Shown here: positions 24,359 through 32,972 of the stretch, in pieces
Layout: every line of letters starts with the position of its first letter
Numbering within the stretch: the stretch's first letter is position 1
From: Mayfieldus sp963841445
GTDB lineage: Bacteria; Actinomycetota; Thermoleophilia; Solirubrobacterales; 70-9
DNA: 64,000 bases
Assembly (NCBI GenBank): GCA_963841445.1
Contig: CAWJCP010000003.1
Span: forward strand, 1 to 64,000
Reading direction: 5' to 3'
The notes under the pieces: generated by a model
Databases searched by the model: none
The model's input: the letters and a program-made list of their open reading frames with translations, nothing else
Told to the model about the DNA's origin: nothing
Position numbers and translations under genes: made by a program

Positions 24359-25252
24359 CTACTCGCCTTCCCCCGAAGACTCGGAACCGACCGCGGCCGG
24401 CTCCTCGCCGCTGGCGACCGCCGCCGCGACCGCCTCGGCCGGCCGGCCGGCCTCGAGGTGCTCGACCGGCTTCTCGGTGATCTCGCGAACGCGGCCGATC
24501 AGGTCCTCCTCGAGCCAGACCGACGTCTCCCCCTTCAGGGTCGAGATCAGGATGTCGTCGACCCGGTAGTGGGCGATCGCGTTCTGGACCGCATGGAAGG
24601 GATCCGGGCTCATCGGCTGGCCGGTCGCGTCGACCTCCTCGCGGTAGAGCTGCGCCAGGGTCGAGGCGAGCTTTGAGGAAACCTGCTCGGCGCTGAGATC
24701 ACCAGAGCGCGGGCAGATGAAGGTGTAGCGGTGCGGCTGCTCGCCGTGGCGGTCACGCAGGCGCCCGACGAGGTCCGGGCTGTCGACCGTCTGGGTGGCG
24801 ACGACGAGCGTGTGGGTGACATCCCAGCGGATCGCGTCGTCGTCGATCCGCACCGGGATGTGGGTGATCGCCGGATCGGGCTCAAAGCGGGACCTCGCCC
24901 ACTCGGCCAGGTCCTTGCGGGTCAGCCCGAAGCGGGTCTCCGGGAGGCAGCTGAGCAGGACCTCTCCGGGACCGAAGGCGCGCACCGCGTCGTCGAGCGC
25001 CAGCGCCGGGTCCCGATCCATCACGTCGCCGACCGCGTCGATCCCGAACTCGGCGAGGATCGCCAGGGTCACCTCGACCCGTGCCAGCGCCGCGTCGTAG
25101 AGCTCGTCGACGTCGACCAGCTGCCCAACCGCGGGCTGATTCTGGGGAGCCACCACGGCGACGTGATCGACGTCAGACGCTCGCTCTCGGGTCGCCGACA
25201 GCAGCTTGCGGCCCCCGGCGACCTCGTTGAGGAAGATCAGCAGTGGAGCCAT
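24359..25252 (-). CDS. Two-module Usp-like protein embedded in the cox operon
   Basis: 297 residues. Two alpha/beta modules, each ending in an ATP-loop-like segment (FGPGEVLLSCLPETRFGL and YRVDDILISTLKGETSVW). The acidic C-terminal tail is rich in Ala and Glu. It resembles the protein at 19605-20261. The frame abuts ctaD and ctaE with no spacer, so it is co-expressed with the oxidase. A regulatory or nucleotide-binding role at the membrane is inferred; no catalytic residues are visible. Confidence 0.65.
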   Translation of the reverse strand: MAPLLIFLNEVAGGRKLLSATRERASDVDHVAVVAPQNQPAVGQLVDVDELYDAALARVEVTLAILAEFGIDAVGDVMDRDPALALDDAVRAFGPGEVLLSCLPETRFGLTRKDLAEWARSRFEPDPAITHIPVRIDDDAIRWDVTHTLVVATQTVDSPDLVGRLRDRHGEQPHRYTFICPRSGDLSAEQVSSKLASTLAQLYREEVDATGQPMSPDPFHAVQNAIAHYRVDDILISTLKGETSVWLEEDLIGRVREITEKPVEHLEAGRPAEAVAAAVASGEEPAAVGSESSGEGE

Positions 25253-27157
25253 CTACGTGCTGCCCGCCACGGTCGGCTGCGGCGCGGTGACCTCCGCCCC
25301 CTCGCCGGCCATGATCGCGTGCCTGGCGCCGGGAACGCCGTACTCGTAGGGCCCGCCGACCACGCGCGGGATCTCGTCGAAGTTGAAGATCGGCGGCGGC
25401 GAGGAGACCTGCCACTCGATCGTCTTCGCCCGCCACGGGTTGGCCTCGGCGCGCGGCCCGAAGCGCCAGCTGACCACCATGTTGTAGAGGAAGACCAGCT
25501 GCACCGCGCCGAGCAGGAACGCGAAGCAGGAGATCAGCAGATTCCAGTCGCCGAACTGGGCGGCGTAGTCGGCGACCCGGCGCGGCATCCCGTCCATCCC
25601 GATCCAGTGCATGGGAAGGAACGTCCCCCAGGTGCCGAGAACGGTGCCCCAGAAATGGACCCGGCCGAGCCGCTCGTCGTACATGCGGCCGGTGATCTTC
25701 GGGAACCAGTGGTAGATGCCGGCGAAGATCGTGAACACCGAGCCGCCGAAGAGCACGAAGTGGATGTGGGCGACGATGAAGTAGGTGTCGGAGACGTGGA
25801 TGTCGATCGGCACCATGCCGAGCATCACCCCGCTGATCCCGCCGATCGTGAAGGTGACGATGAAGGCGAGCGCGAAGAGCATCGCGGTCGAGTAGAGGTG
25901 GATCTTCCCGAAGAACAGGGTGCCCAGCCAGGAGAAGATCTTGATCCCGGTCGGGACCGCGATCAGAAGCGTCGTGATCATCATCGGCACGCGCAGCCAG
26001 CTGAACATCCCGGCGACGAACATGTGATGCGCCCAGACCGAGTAGCTGAGCACGACGATCCCGAGCAGCGCCAAGGCCATCAGCCGGTAGCCGAAGATCG
26101 GCTTGCGGGAGTGGGTCGAGATGACCTCGGAGATGATCCCGAACCCGGGCAGCATCATGATGTAGACGGCCGGGTGCGAGTAGAACCAGAAGATGTGCTG
26201 GTAGCTGATCACGTCGCCGCCGGCCGCGTACTGGAAGAAGTTTGTGTGCAGGATGCGGTCGAACAGGACCATGAACTGGACCCCGGCGATGAACGGGGTC
26301 GCGGCGACGACCAGCAGCGAGGTCGACAGGTTGGCCCAGACCAGCAGCGGCAGGCGCCAGAAGTTCATCCCCGGCGCCCGCATGGTGATGATCGTGACCA
26401 GGAAGTTGAGCGCCGTCGCTATCGACGATGCGCCGGCGAACTGCACCCCGAGGTTGAAGAACGACTGCCCCAGCGGCGCTCCCGTGGATAGAGGCGCGTA
26501 GCCGGTCCAGCCGGCGTCGAAGGCGCCGCCCGGGGCCAGGAAGCTGCCGACGAAGAGCAGCCCGGCGATCGGCAGCATCCAGAAGCTGAGCGCGTTGAGG
26601 CGCGGAAACGCCATGTCGGGCGCGCCGATCATCAGCGGCAGCACGTAGTTGGCGATCCCGGCGAAGACCGGGATCACGAAGACGAAGATCATGATCGCCG
26701 CGTGGGCCGAGAACAGCGAATTGAAGGTCGCGGCGTCGATGATCTGGGTGCCCGGCTGGGCAAGCTCGGCGCGCATGATCATCGCCATCAGCCCGCCGAT
26801 GAAGAAGAAGATGAAGGTGGTGACGATGTACTGGATCCCGATCACCTTGTGATCGGTGTTGAAGCGGAAGTAGTCCCTCCAGCTCGTCGCACCGTGGCTC
26901 GAGTGGTCCTCGGGGATCGTCGGCTTGCCGGCCGCCCAGCGCAGCCAGTAGTCAAAGCAGCCGAAGCCGAGCAGGAAGCCGAGCGGAGCGCTGATCGCGG
27001 GAACGATTATCTGCGGATAGCCGGTCTGCTCGGTCTGGAAGATTTCCAGGCCGGAGATCGCTCGCAGCGCGACGACGAGGCCGAAGCCGAAGCCGCCGCC
27101 CAGCAGCAAGCCGAGGGCGCCGCGATACCAGCCGGGTCGTCTCAGTGCCGCCGCCAT
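25253..27157 (-). CDS. ctaD: Cytochrome c oxidase subunit I (intact, type A)
   Basis: 634 residues. A two-helix N-terminal extension of about 90 residues precedes the 12-helix core. All redox ligands are present: LFSAHAAIMIF (low-spin heme His), FYSHPAVYIMMLPGFG (CuB His and cross-linked Tyr), VWAHHMFVAG (two CuB His), and VAHIHFVLFGG (heme a3 and heme a His). YSHPAVY, without the Glu of HPEVY, marks the A2-like proton channel variant. It pumps protons while reducing oxygen. It lies 17 bases after ctaC. The contrast with the ligand-poor homologue at 13977 is striking. Confidence 0.95.
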   Translation of the reverse strand: MAAALRRPGWYRGALGLLLGGGFGFGLVVALRAISGLEIFQTEQTGYPQIIVPAISAPLGFLLGFGCFDYWLRWAAGKPTIPEDHSSHGATSWRDYFRFNTDHKVIGIQYIVTTFIFFFIGGLMAMIMRAELAQPGTQIIDAATFNSLFSAHAAIMIFVFVIPVFAGIANYVLPLMIGAPDMAFPRLNALSFWMLPIAGLLFVGSFLAPGGAFDAGWTGYAPLSTGAPLGQSFFNLGVQFAGASSIATALNFLVTIITMRAPGMNFWRLPLLVWANLSTSLLVVAATPFIAGVQFMVLFDRILHTNFFQYAAGGDVISYQHIFWFYSHPAVYIMMLPGFGIISEVISTHSRKPIFGYRLMALALLGIVVLSYSVWAHHMFVAGMFSWLRVPMMITTLLIAVPTGIKIFSWLGTLFFGKIHLYSTAMLFALAFIVTFTIGGISGVMLGMVPIDIHVSDTYFIVAHIHFVLFGGSVFTIFAGIYHWFPKITGRMYDERLGRVHFWGTVLGTWGTFLPMHWIGMDGMPRRVADYAAQFGDWNLLISCFAFLLGAVQLVFLYNMVVSWRFGPRAEANPWRAKTIEWQVSSPPPIFNFDEIPRVVGGPYEYGVPGARHAIMAGEGAEVTAPQPTVAGST

Positions 27158-27174
27158 CTAGAAGATCCTCTCCA

Positions 27175-28020
27175 TTATGCCCCCGACCCCAGGGCCGCAG
27201 ACTGCGGCCCGCCGGATGGGCCGGTGTCCGAGCCCCCGTTGCCGGTGTATTCGGGGGGCGGCTTCTGAAGCGTCGAAAGCCACTTCTGGAAGTCCGCTCG
27301 CGACTGCACCACGACCTTGGCCCGCATCGTCGAATGGCCGAAGCCGCAGAGCTCGGTGCAGATCAGCTGGTAGGTCCCGATCCGGTCCGGGGTGATCACC
27401 GCCTGCGTGGTGATCCCGGGGACGTTGTCCTTCTTGATCCGCCACTCGGGAACCCAGAAGGAGTGGATCACGTCGAGCGCGTGCATGCTGAAGACCACCT
27501 GCCGGTCGACCGGGACGTGGAGCTCCCCGCGGGAGAACCTGTCGGCCCCCGGGTAGGTGAAGCTCCAGGCGTACTGCTGCGAGTAGACGTTCACGTTGAG
27601 GTGGTGCGGGTCGCGGTTCTCGATCTTGTTCAGCACGTCCCAGCTGTAGCCGGCGCCGAAGAGGACGATCACGGTCGGGATCAGGGTCCAGGCGATCTCC
27701 AACCGGGTGTTGCCGTGGATCGGCTCCCCGTCTCCCTCGTCGCCGGGCTTGGCGCGGAACTTCCACAGCGCGTATCCCATCAGCACCATCACCAGCGAGA
27801 AGACGAACGAGGAGAGGACGATCATCACGTTGAGCAGATGATCGATCTCGGGGGCTGCCGTCGAGGCCCGCTGGCCGTCCCAGTGGATGTTCACCATCAC
27901 CACCGAGATCACGGCGGTGAGGGCGAGCGTGGCCGCGAGCATCTTCGCCAGCGGCAGCCGCTCGTAAAGCGACCCCTCGTCGGGCAGGCCCCGCGAGGCG
28001 CTGTTCTCAGGTGACGCCAT
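27175..28020 (-). CDS. ctaC: Cytochrome c oxidase subunit II (CuA)
   Basis: 281 residues. Two membrane helices (KMLAATLALTAVISVVMV and VMIVLSSFVFSLVMVLMGYAL) and a periplasmic cupredoxin domain. CuA ligands are intact: VIHSFWVPEW and ICTELCGFGHSTM. There is no fused cytochrome c domain. The ATG at 28020 has AGGAG upstream. It is the first gene of the operon and presumably receives electrons from a cytochrome such as the one at 18882. Confidence 0.95.
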   Translation of the reverse strand: MASPENSASRGLPDEGSLYERLPLAKMLAATLALTAVISVVMVNIHWDGQRASTAAPEIDHLLNVMIVLSSFVFSLVMVLMGYALWKFRAKPGDEGDGEPIHGNTRLEIAWTLIPTVIVLFGAGYSWDVLNKIENRDPHHLNVNVYSQQYAWSFTYPGADRFSRGELHVPVDRQVVFSMHALDVIHSFWVPEWRIKKDNVPGITTQAVITPDRIGTYQLICTELCGFGHSTMRAKVVVQSRADFQKWLSTLQKPPPEYTGNGGSDTGPSGGPQSAALGSGA

Positions 28021-28080
28021 GGCTCCTCGGCGCGCCGCTCACAGCAGGTCCCCGGAGTGCTGAAAGGCTGCGATGCATCT

Positions 28081-28113
28081 GCGCCGGGCATTCTATTGAG
28101 GCTGCGCCCGGCG
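28081..28113 (-). promoter_or_regulatory. Long hairpin and -10 box ahead of the cox operon
   Basis: GCGCCGGGC (28081-28089) pairs with GCCCGGCGC (28105-28113). On the minus strand TAGAAT (28095-28090) lies in the loop and is the best -10 for ctaC, giving a leader of about 60 bases. Whether the stem acts as a DNA or RNA element is unknown. Confidence 0.4.
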
Positions 28114-28175
28114 CTTCGAAGAGGCAGGTGACGCCTGCAACTAGCTGCTCGCCGTAAGCCCGCCCGCGGTCGGAG

Positions 28176-29707
28176 TCAAGGCTCGGGAAGCTCGCCGAGG
28201 CGACCTTGCGAGGCGGCGATGACGCCGCCGGCGACCCGCTGCCAGCTCCACAGCTCCTCGACGCGTCGGGCGAGCAGTGCCCCGATCTCACGCCGCCTCC
28301 CCGGGTCGAGATCGAGCCAGCCGATCAGCCGCTCGGCGAGCTGTGCGACCGCGTCCTCGTCGGCTGGGAAGGTGAGCAGCGGCGCGACGTCGGCCGGCAA
28401 CGCCGCGGCGATCCGGCGCGAGGCCTCGAGCATCCCGGAGTGCGCGGCGCAGACGGGAAGCACCCCGCAGGCAGCGGCCTCGATCGCGACCATCCCGAAG
28501 GCCTCGGGGAAGGTGCTCGGCATGACCAGCGCGTCCGCCGCCGGCAGCAGCTCGGCCACCTCTGAGTGCTCGAGCCGACCGGCGAGATGCACCGATCCCG
28601 CCGCGGCCCTCGCCGCCTCCCAGTAGCCGTCGGGAGGATCGGCGAGAAAGCCGCCGAGGATCGACAGCGGCGCCTCCGGGCCGCCCTCCAGGCCCCGGCC
28701 GCGGCGCGCGATCTCCAGCGCCGCCGCCCGGTCGCCCGAGGCCTGTGCGGCGAGGATCCGCCGCGCCCCCTCCTCGTAGGCGCCGAAGGCGACGAAGAGG
28801 AGGCTGGCGCCGGGATTGGCGGCGCGCACCAGCGGCCAGGCAGCGAGCAGGAGATCGATGCCCTTGGAGAGAATCAGCTTGCCGACGAAGACGATCCGCG
28901 GCCCCGGTGCGGCGGCGAAGCCGCGCAGCGCCGCAGCCGCCGCGTCGCCGTCACGACCGAGCCCGCCGTCCTCCCCGATCCGACTCGACCACGTCGGCGA
29001 GCTGGAGCACTCCCCGTCGCGCCGCCGCCGGCTCGCGCGGGGCGAAATCGCGGGTGTCGACCCCCGGAGGACCGAGCCGCGTCTTCGCCGCCAGGTCGAG
29101 GTCGGGCAGCGTCTCCCAGAGGCTCTCGGCGGTGTGCCGTGAGCCGACCAGCACGCCCGTCGCCGCCGCCATCCCCTCCGCCGCCGGCAGCAGGAAGCGC
29201 GGGTTCGGCTTCACGGTGTACTCGAGCGCAGAGCCGTGCACCTTGGCCGCGAAGCGCAGACCGGCTCGAGCGAGGATCGCCGGGCCCATCACGAGGTGGT
29301 TGGCCAGCGCCGCGTCGGGCTCGCCTGCCAAGCCGACCACGTCGGCGACCGCCGCGGCGTTCGCCGCCAGGTAGCGATCCAGCTCTGCCCCCTCGAGCTC
29401 CGGGAACGCCTTCACCTCGAAGCCGGGATAGTCGTCGCGGACATAGACCGGCAGCAGGCCGCCGATGTCGGGCACATAGATGGTCAGCCGGCCGTCGCCC
29501 TGCGGCTCGTGCAGCTGCTCGACCCGCAGCTCGCCGTCGATCCAGTGACCGAAGGCGTGCACCCAGTCGAGCTTGCGCGGCGTCGCGGTCCTGGCAGAGC
29601 AGGTGCACGTCGCAGCCGAGGTCGACCAGGGCCCGAGACAGGTTGGCGTTGTAGACGTTGCTGCCGGTGCCGCGCAGCAGGTAGCCGTGGAAGATCAGGA
29701 CGCGCAC
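28176..29707 (-). CDS. GT4-type glycosyltransferase, two +1 frameshifts
   Basis: Three frame segments make one protein of about 509 residues. The first begins VRVLIFHGYLLRGTGSNVYN, the GT4 donor-binding N-terminus. The second (29577-28983) carries LAANHLVMGPAI, VHGSALEYTV, GVLVGSRHTAES and a KTRLGPPGVD segment. The third carries PRIVFVGKLILSKGIDLLLAAWP and the nucleotide-sugar motif PSTFPEAFGMVAIEAAACG. One extra base near 29579 and one near 28981 explain the breaks (1532 bases is 3n+2). Leaderless GTG start, seven bases after TAGCGT. Acceptor unknown. Confidence 0.8.
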
Positions 29708-29714
29708 GGCGCGG

Positions 29715-29720
29715 ACGCTA
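29715..29720 (-). promoter_or_regulatory. Leaderless -10 box TAGCGT
   Basis: TAGCGT, seven bases before the GTG at 29707 on the minus strand. It shares the 29715-29766 gap with the divergent box at 29761. Confidence 0.4.
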
Positions 29721-29760
29721 GAGGAGCCGCCTGTCGAGACCAGCGCCGTGGCGCAATGAA

Positions 29761-29766
29761 TAATCT
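29761..29766 (+). promoter_or_regulatory. Leaderless -10 box TAATCT
   Basis: TAATCT followed by eight bases and the GTG at 29775. Confidence 0.4.
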
Positions 29767-29774
29767 GTGCGCCT

Positions 29775-30050
29775 GTGAACCGCGATCAGACCTATCGACT
29801 GCGCGCCCCGGCCTCGGGACGCGAGGCGCTTGCGAAGGCCAAGCGCGGGCATCGCTATCTGGATCGCGAGACCGGCGAGGAGATGCGGCCGGTGAGCCGG
29901 GTCCTGCCGCTCGCCCCCTCCGCCTCGTCGCTGCCGCGAAGCCCCGAGAACCTGCGTGCCTGCCGGCGCTGCGATCAGCTGATCGGCCTCGACGTCGGCG
30001 ACTGCCCCTACTGCGGCCTGCGCCAAGCTGCCCTCGACGGCGAGGGGTGA
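29775..30050 (+). CDS. Small zinc-ribbon protein
   Basis: 91 residues. A basic first half (RLRAPASGREALAKAKRGHRYLD) precedes a zinc-ribbon with CRRC and CPYC pairs (residues 63-82). Stand-alone ribbons often bind nucleic acid or a protein partner. The stop overlaps the GTG of the lipoprotein gene (GTGA), so they are translationally coupled. No family name recognised. Confidence 0.55.
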   Translation: MNRDQTYRLRAPASGREALAKAKRGHRYLDRETGEEMRPVSRVLPLAPSASSLPRSPENLRACRRCDQLIGLDVGDCPYCGLRQAALDGEG

Positions 30051-30448
30051 GCCCGGCGCGACGCAGTCTCGTGACGGCGGTGATCGTCTCGATGTCGCTG
30101 ACGGTGATCTCGTCGCTCGCGGCCTGCGGGAGCGACTCCGAGCCGTCGACCACCGAGCCGGCGAGGACGACCACCAGCACGACCGGGCAGGCGACGACGG
30201 CCCGATCCGCTACCACCACCGGGGCGACCTCCACCACCGAAGGCAGCGGCGGCACCGAGCCGGGCAATGACGATGGCGGTCAGGGGAAGGGCGAGAGCCC
30301 AGGTTCGAGCACAAACCCTTCCAGCGGCTCCGGCAACGGTGGACAGACGGCGCCGGACACGCCCTCGAACGACGTCACCCCGCCCGCGAACACGCCGCAG
30401 GGCAAATTCGAGCAGTACTGCAACCAGAACCCGGGCGCCTGCGGCTAG
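30047..30448 (+). CDS. Thr/Ser/Gly-rich lipoprotein
   Basis: 133 residues. Signal peptide ending in the lipobox LAAC, followed by a low-complexity linker of Thr, Ser, Gly and Pro and a short C-terminus QGKFEQYCNQNPGACG with two Cys. No enzyme domain. The linker suggests a surface-exposed anchor or a substrate of cell-envelope glycosylation. GTG start overlaps the upstream stop. Confidence 0.6.
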   Translation: MSPARRSLVTAVIVSMSLTVISSLAACGSDSEPSTTEPARTTTSTTGQATTARSATTTGATSTTEGSGGTEPGNDDGGQGKGESPGSSTNPSSGSGNGGQTAPDTPSNDVTPPANTPQGKFEQYCNQNPGACG

Positions 30449-30489
30449 GCGGCTGCGGCTAGGTGGTGTTGGGGCGGTGCCGCAGGCGC
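30435..30489. terminator. 11-bp stem hairpin between convergent genes
   Basis: GCGCCTGCGGC (30435-30445) pairs perfectly with GCCGCAGGCGC (30479-30489). The stem begins inside the last codons of the lipoprotein gene and ends 10 bases before the stop of the minus-strand gene. No T-tract on either strand, so a bidirectional end or transcript-stabilising role is inferred. Confidence 0.45.
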
Positions 30490-30498
30490 AAGTAGTTC

Positions 30499-31308
30499 TC
30501 AGCCCTTGACGAGCGTCGCCGTGTAGAGCAGCCGCGCGGTCTTGTAGAAGCAGCCCCACTGCTTGTTGGAGCCGACCTTCTGCTGCGGGCGGCTCTGCTT
30601 GATGTCGGCGGTCTTGGTGCAGGCGCCGGACTTGCGGCTTGCCCGCCAGCCGCTCGAGTCGTCAAGCCCGACCGCGAAGGAGGGCGCCCAAGTGGGGATC
30701 GTCAGCACGACGATCTCGCCCTTCTTGACGCTCAGCGGCTCGTCGAGGGCGAAGGTGACGGTGCGGCCCAGGTAAGACGTCAGAACCATCGTCGGGCTCT
30801 GGCGCAACATCTGATAGCGAGGCGGGCTCTTGTCGGGCACTTGTGAGACGACGCCCAGGCGCGCCTCCGGGGGCGAGCCGTAGAAGTTGTTGAAGAAGGT
30901 CTGCTGGGAGGCCTTCGGCTTTGAGAGCGTGAGGCTCCAGGCGACGACCTTGCCGTTGTAGGGGGCGACAAACGGGTTCTTAGCCCTCCCGGCCCGGGTC
31001 TGGAAGCCGCTGACGCTGCCAACCGCTTCGCAGGGCGAGGTCGGGCAGGCCGGCTTCGGCGTCGAGCGGGTCTGGCCGAGCACGGTCACCTTGCGTGAAG
31101 CGCTCGCGGCCGAGCCGGGCAGCAGGACCAGGATGAGGACGATCAGGCAGCCGAGCAGCCCTGCTCCGGCGAGCAGGGACGTCGGTGCGGGCTTTTGGGC
31201 TCTGGAACGAGGCACGACTGGAGGCTTCAACACGGGCTTTCGCCGATGGTTGCGCGCCGATTGTGCCTTCTCGCCCGGCCGGAGGCCGAGTCGCGTGACC
31301 AGTTGCAC
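30499..31308 (-). CDS. Secreted or membrane-anchored protein of unknown function
   Basis: 269 residues, GTG start. A 48-residue basic N-terminus precedes one hydrophobic segment (LLAGAGLLGCLIVLILVLL) and an extracytoplasmic domain with Cys pairs (KPACPTSPCEAVG and SGACTKTADIK...WGCFYK). The domain has a beta-rich composition and no motif I recognise. Similar actinobacterial proteins exist in my memory only as hypothetical. Its promoter region is shared with the divergent AtzG-like gene. Confidence 0.5.
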   Translation of the reverse strand: MQLVTRLGLRPGEKAQSARNHRRKPVLKPPVVPRSRAQKPAPTSLLAGAGLLGCLIVLILVLLPGSAASASRKVTVLGQTRSTPKPACPTSPCEAVGSVSGFQTRAGRAKNPFVAPYNGKVVAWSLTLSKPKASQQTFFNNFYGSPPEARLGVVSQVPDKSPPRYQMLRQSPTMVLTSYLGRTVTFALDEPLSVKKGEIVVLTIPTWAPSFAVGLDDSSGWRASRKSGACTKTADIKQSRPQQKVGSNKQWGCFYKTARLLYTATLVKG

Positions 31309-31330
31309 TCCCCCGCCCAGATTGTGCGGA

Positions 31331-31336
31331 TAGGGT
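31331..31336 (+). promoter_or_regulatory. Leaderless -10 box TAGGGT
   Basis: TAGGGT followed by seven bases and the ATG at 31344. This argues for 31344 over the in-frame GTG at 31335. Confidence 0.45.
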
Positions 31337-31343
31337 GCCCGCG

Positions 31344-31541
31344 ATGGTCAGCGGCGACTTCGAATCCTTCGTGCCCGCCGGGCTGGCGGCGCTCGGGATC
31401 GAGGCAGACGAGGTCGAGCTGGCGATCATGGGCGCCGCCCACGAGCTTTACTGGCCGGAGATCGTGTCCCTGCTGGAGACCGAGCTCTCCTTCGTCGACC
31501 TCGAGCCGGCGCCTGATCTCTCGCGCGCGCCGGAGAGCTGA
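31344..31541 (+). CDS. Small AtzG/GatC-like partner of the amidase
   Basis: 65 acidic residues (SGDFESFVPAGLAALGI, then VELAIMGAAHELYWPEIVSLL). Size, charge and position directly upstream of an amidase gene match the AtzG-type (DUF4089) proteins that bind and stabilise amidase-signature hydrolases. The similarity is weak and contextual. The stop is followed by a leader-type repeat. Confidence 0.5.
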   Translation: MVSGDFESFVPAGLAALGIEADEVELAIMGAAHELYWPEIVSLLETELSFVDLEPAPDLSRAPES

Positions 31542-31542
31542 T

Positions 31543-31593
31543 TTGACGTCGAGAAGAGCGGCGAGGCCGCGATTGCGAGGCGAGCTGGTGGGG
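31543..31593 (+). repeat. Leader-type palindromic repeat ahead of the amidase gene
   Basis: TTGACGTCGAGAAGA, hairpin GCGGC-GAG-GCCGC, then GATTGCGAGGCGA and GCTGGTGGGG, seven bases before the ATG at 31601. It is five bases shorter than the copies at 8720, 15686 and 40993, so the peptide frame seen there is not kept here, which argues for RNA or DNA function. Confidence 0.6.
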
Positions 31594-31600
31594 TGCTGAG

Positions 31601-32962
31601 ATGAGCATCCTCGACCTGCCGCTCGGCGCCCAGGCCGCCGCGATCGCCGACGGCGCCGATCCGACCGAGCTGCTCGAGGCGGTGCTGGCGCGGATCGAGC
31701 AGCGAAACGACGCCGTCAACGCGGTGGTGGATACGTTTCCCGAGCAGTCCCGCCAGATGCTCGAGAAGGCCCCGCGGGGACCGCTCTACGGGGTGCCTGT
31801 CGTGATCAAGGACGAATGGCCGCTTCCCTGGCGCGCCCAGCGCTTCGGCGCGGCGGAGATGCTTTCCCCGACCGCCCCCGGCGAGTCGGGTCCATTCCGG
31901 GCCCTGCGCGACGCCGGGGCGGTGATCGTCGGGGTCGCCAACATGCACGAGTGGGGCGCCAGCAGCACCGGCAACGAGTCGGTCTACGGCCCGGCTCGCA
32001 ACCCGTGGGACACCGAGCGCTGCCCGGGAGGCTCCTCGAGCGGCGCGGGCGCCGCGGTCGCGGCACGGATCGTCGCCGGAGCGGTCGGCGCCGACGGTAT
32101 CGGCTCGATTCGCTACCCGGCCTCCTATTGCGGGATCACGGGGCTGAAGCCGACTTTCGGGCGCTCGGCGATGCAGGGCCACCACATGCGCAACACGTCG
32201 ATGATCGTCTCCGGCCCGATGTGCAGCGACGCGGCCGGCTGCCGGGCGCTCGGCGCGGCGCTGTTCGGCGAGCAGCTGCCCCGCGGCGACGCGGCGGGAC
32301 TGCGAATCGGGGTGGTGAAAGGGCCCGTGTCCGATGACTGCATCGAGGCCGTGCGCACAGCCTGCGAGGGCGCGGTCGAGGCTCTGCGCTCGGAGACCGG
32401 CGGCTCGGTCAACGAGATCGATCTCCCCGGGCTCGAGCTCTCCGGAATGGCGGCGGTCCTTTGCGGCACCAGCGAGGGGCTCGGCAGGCTGCGGCCCTCG
32501 CAGGTCAACTCGATCGGCGACGGAGTCGGGGCAGTCAATCGGGCGCTGACCAAGTACCGAATGCTGGTGCCCGGCACGGTGCTCGCCAAGGCCAACACGA
32601 TCCGGACCTTGACCCGTCGCTCGCTCGCCGCGGCCTTCGCCGCGGTCGACGTGATCGCGTGGCCAACCGTTCCGGCGGTCGCTCCGCCGCTCACCGAGCC
32701 CGTGGTCGAGCTTCCCTCCGGCGCCGCCCCCGCCGACGCCGTCAACCCGCGCGGCGGCGGACTTGCGAACCTGACCGGGATCCCCGCGATCAGCGTTCCG
32801 GTCGGGTTCGACGAAGGGCTGCCGATCGGCCTGCAGCTGCAGGCCGCCTGGGGCGCCGACGCGCTGCTGCTTGACGCCGCTGAGGCGGTCGAGCGGGCGA
32901 CCGAGCGTCGCTTCGTCGATGCGCTCTCACCGGTGGCCGGGGGCGCGGGAGCACCTACCTAA
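31601..32962 (+). CDS. Amidase-signature hydrolase
   Basis: 453 residues. The Ser-cisSer-Lys triad can be placed: Lys in GVPVVIKDEWP, cis-Ser in CPGGSSSGAGAAVAARI, nucleophilic Ser in GIGSIRYPASYCGITGLKP. It hydrolyses an amide; the substrate cannot be told from sequence, although the AtzG-like gene upstream suggests an allophanate, cyanurate or related amide hydrolase and not GatA. The ATG at 31601 is next to the repeat's GGTGGGG. Its stop codon TAA forms part of the -10 of the ABC gene. Confidence 0.85.
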   Translation: MSILDLPLGAQAAAIADGADPTELLEAVLARIEQRNDAVNAVVDTFPEQSRQMLEKAPRGPLYGVPVVIKDEWPLPWRAQRFGAAEMLSPTAPGESGPFRALRDAGAVIVGVANMHEWGASSTGNESVYGPARNPWDTERCPGGSSSGAGAAVAARIVAGAVGADGIGSIRYPASYCGITGLKPTFGRSAMQGHHMRNTSMIVSGPMCSDAAGCRALGAALFGEQLPRGDAAGLRIGVVKGPVSDDCIEAVRTACEGAVEALRSETGGSVNEIDLPGLELSGMAAVLCGTSEGLGRLRPSQVNSIGDGVGAVNRALTKYRMLVPGTVLAKANTIRTLTRRSLAAAFAAVDVIAWPTVPAVAPPLTEPVVELPSGAAPADAVNPRGGGLANLTGIPAISVPVGFDEGLPIGLQLQAAWGADALLLDAAEAVERATERRFVDALSPVAGGAGAPT

Positions 32963-32965
32963 AAT
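32960..32965 (+). promoter_or_regulatory. -10 box TAAAAT built on the amidase stop codon
   Basis: TAA (32960-32962) ends the amidase and opens TAAAAT. The ATG at 32973 follows after seven bases. Confidence 0.5.
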
Positions 32966-32972
32966 CGCCCGC

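Noticed and set aside
24731..26491. 586-codon plus-strand frame opposite the Usp-like gene and ctaD
   Set aside because: Antisense to ctaD, which carries all its heme and copper ligands.
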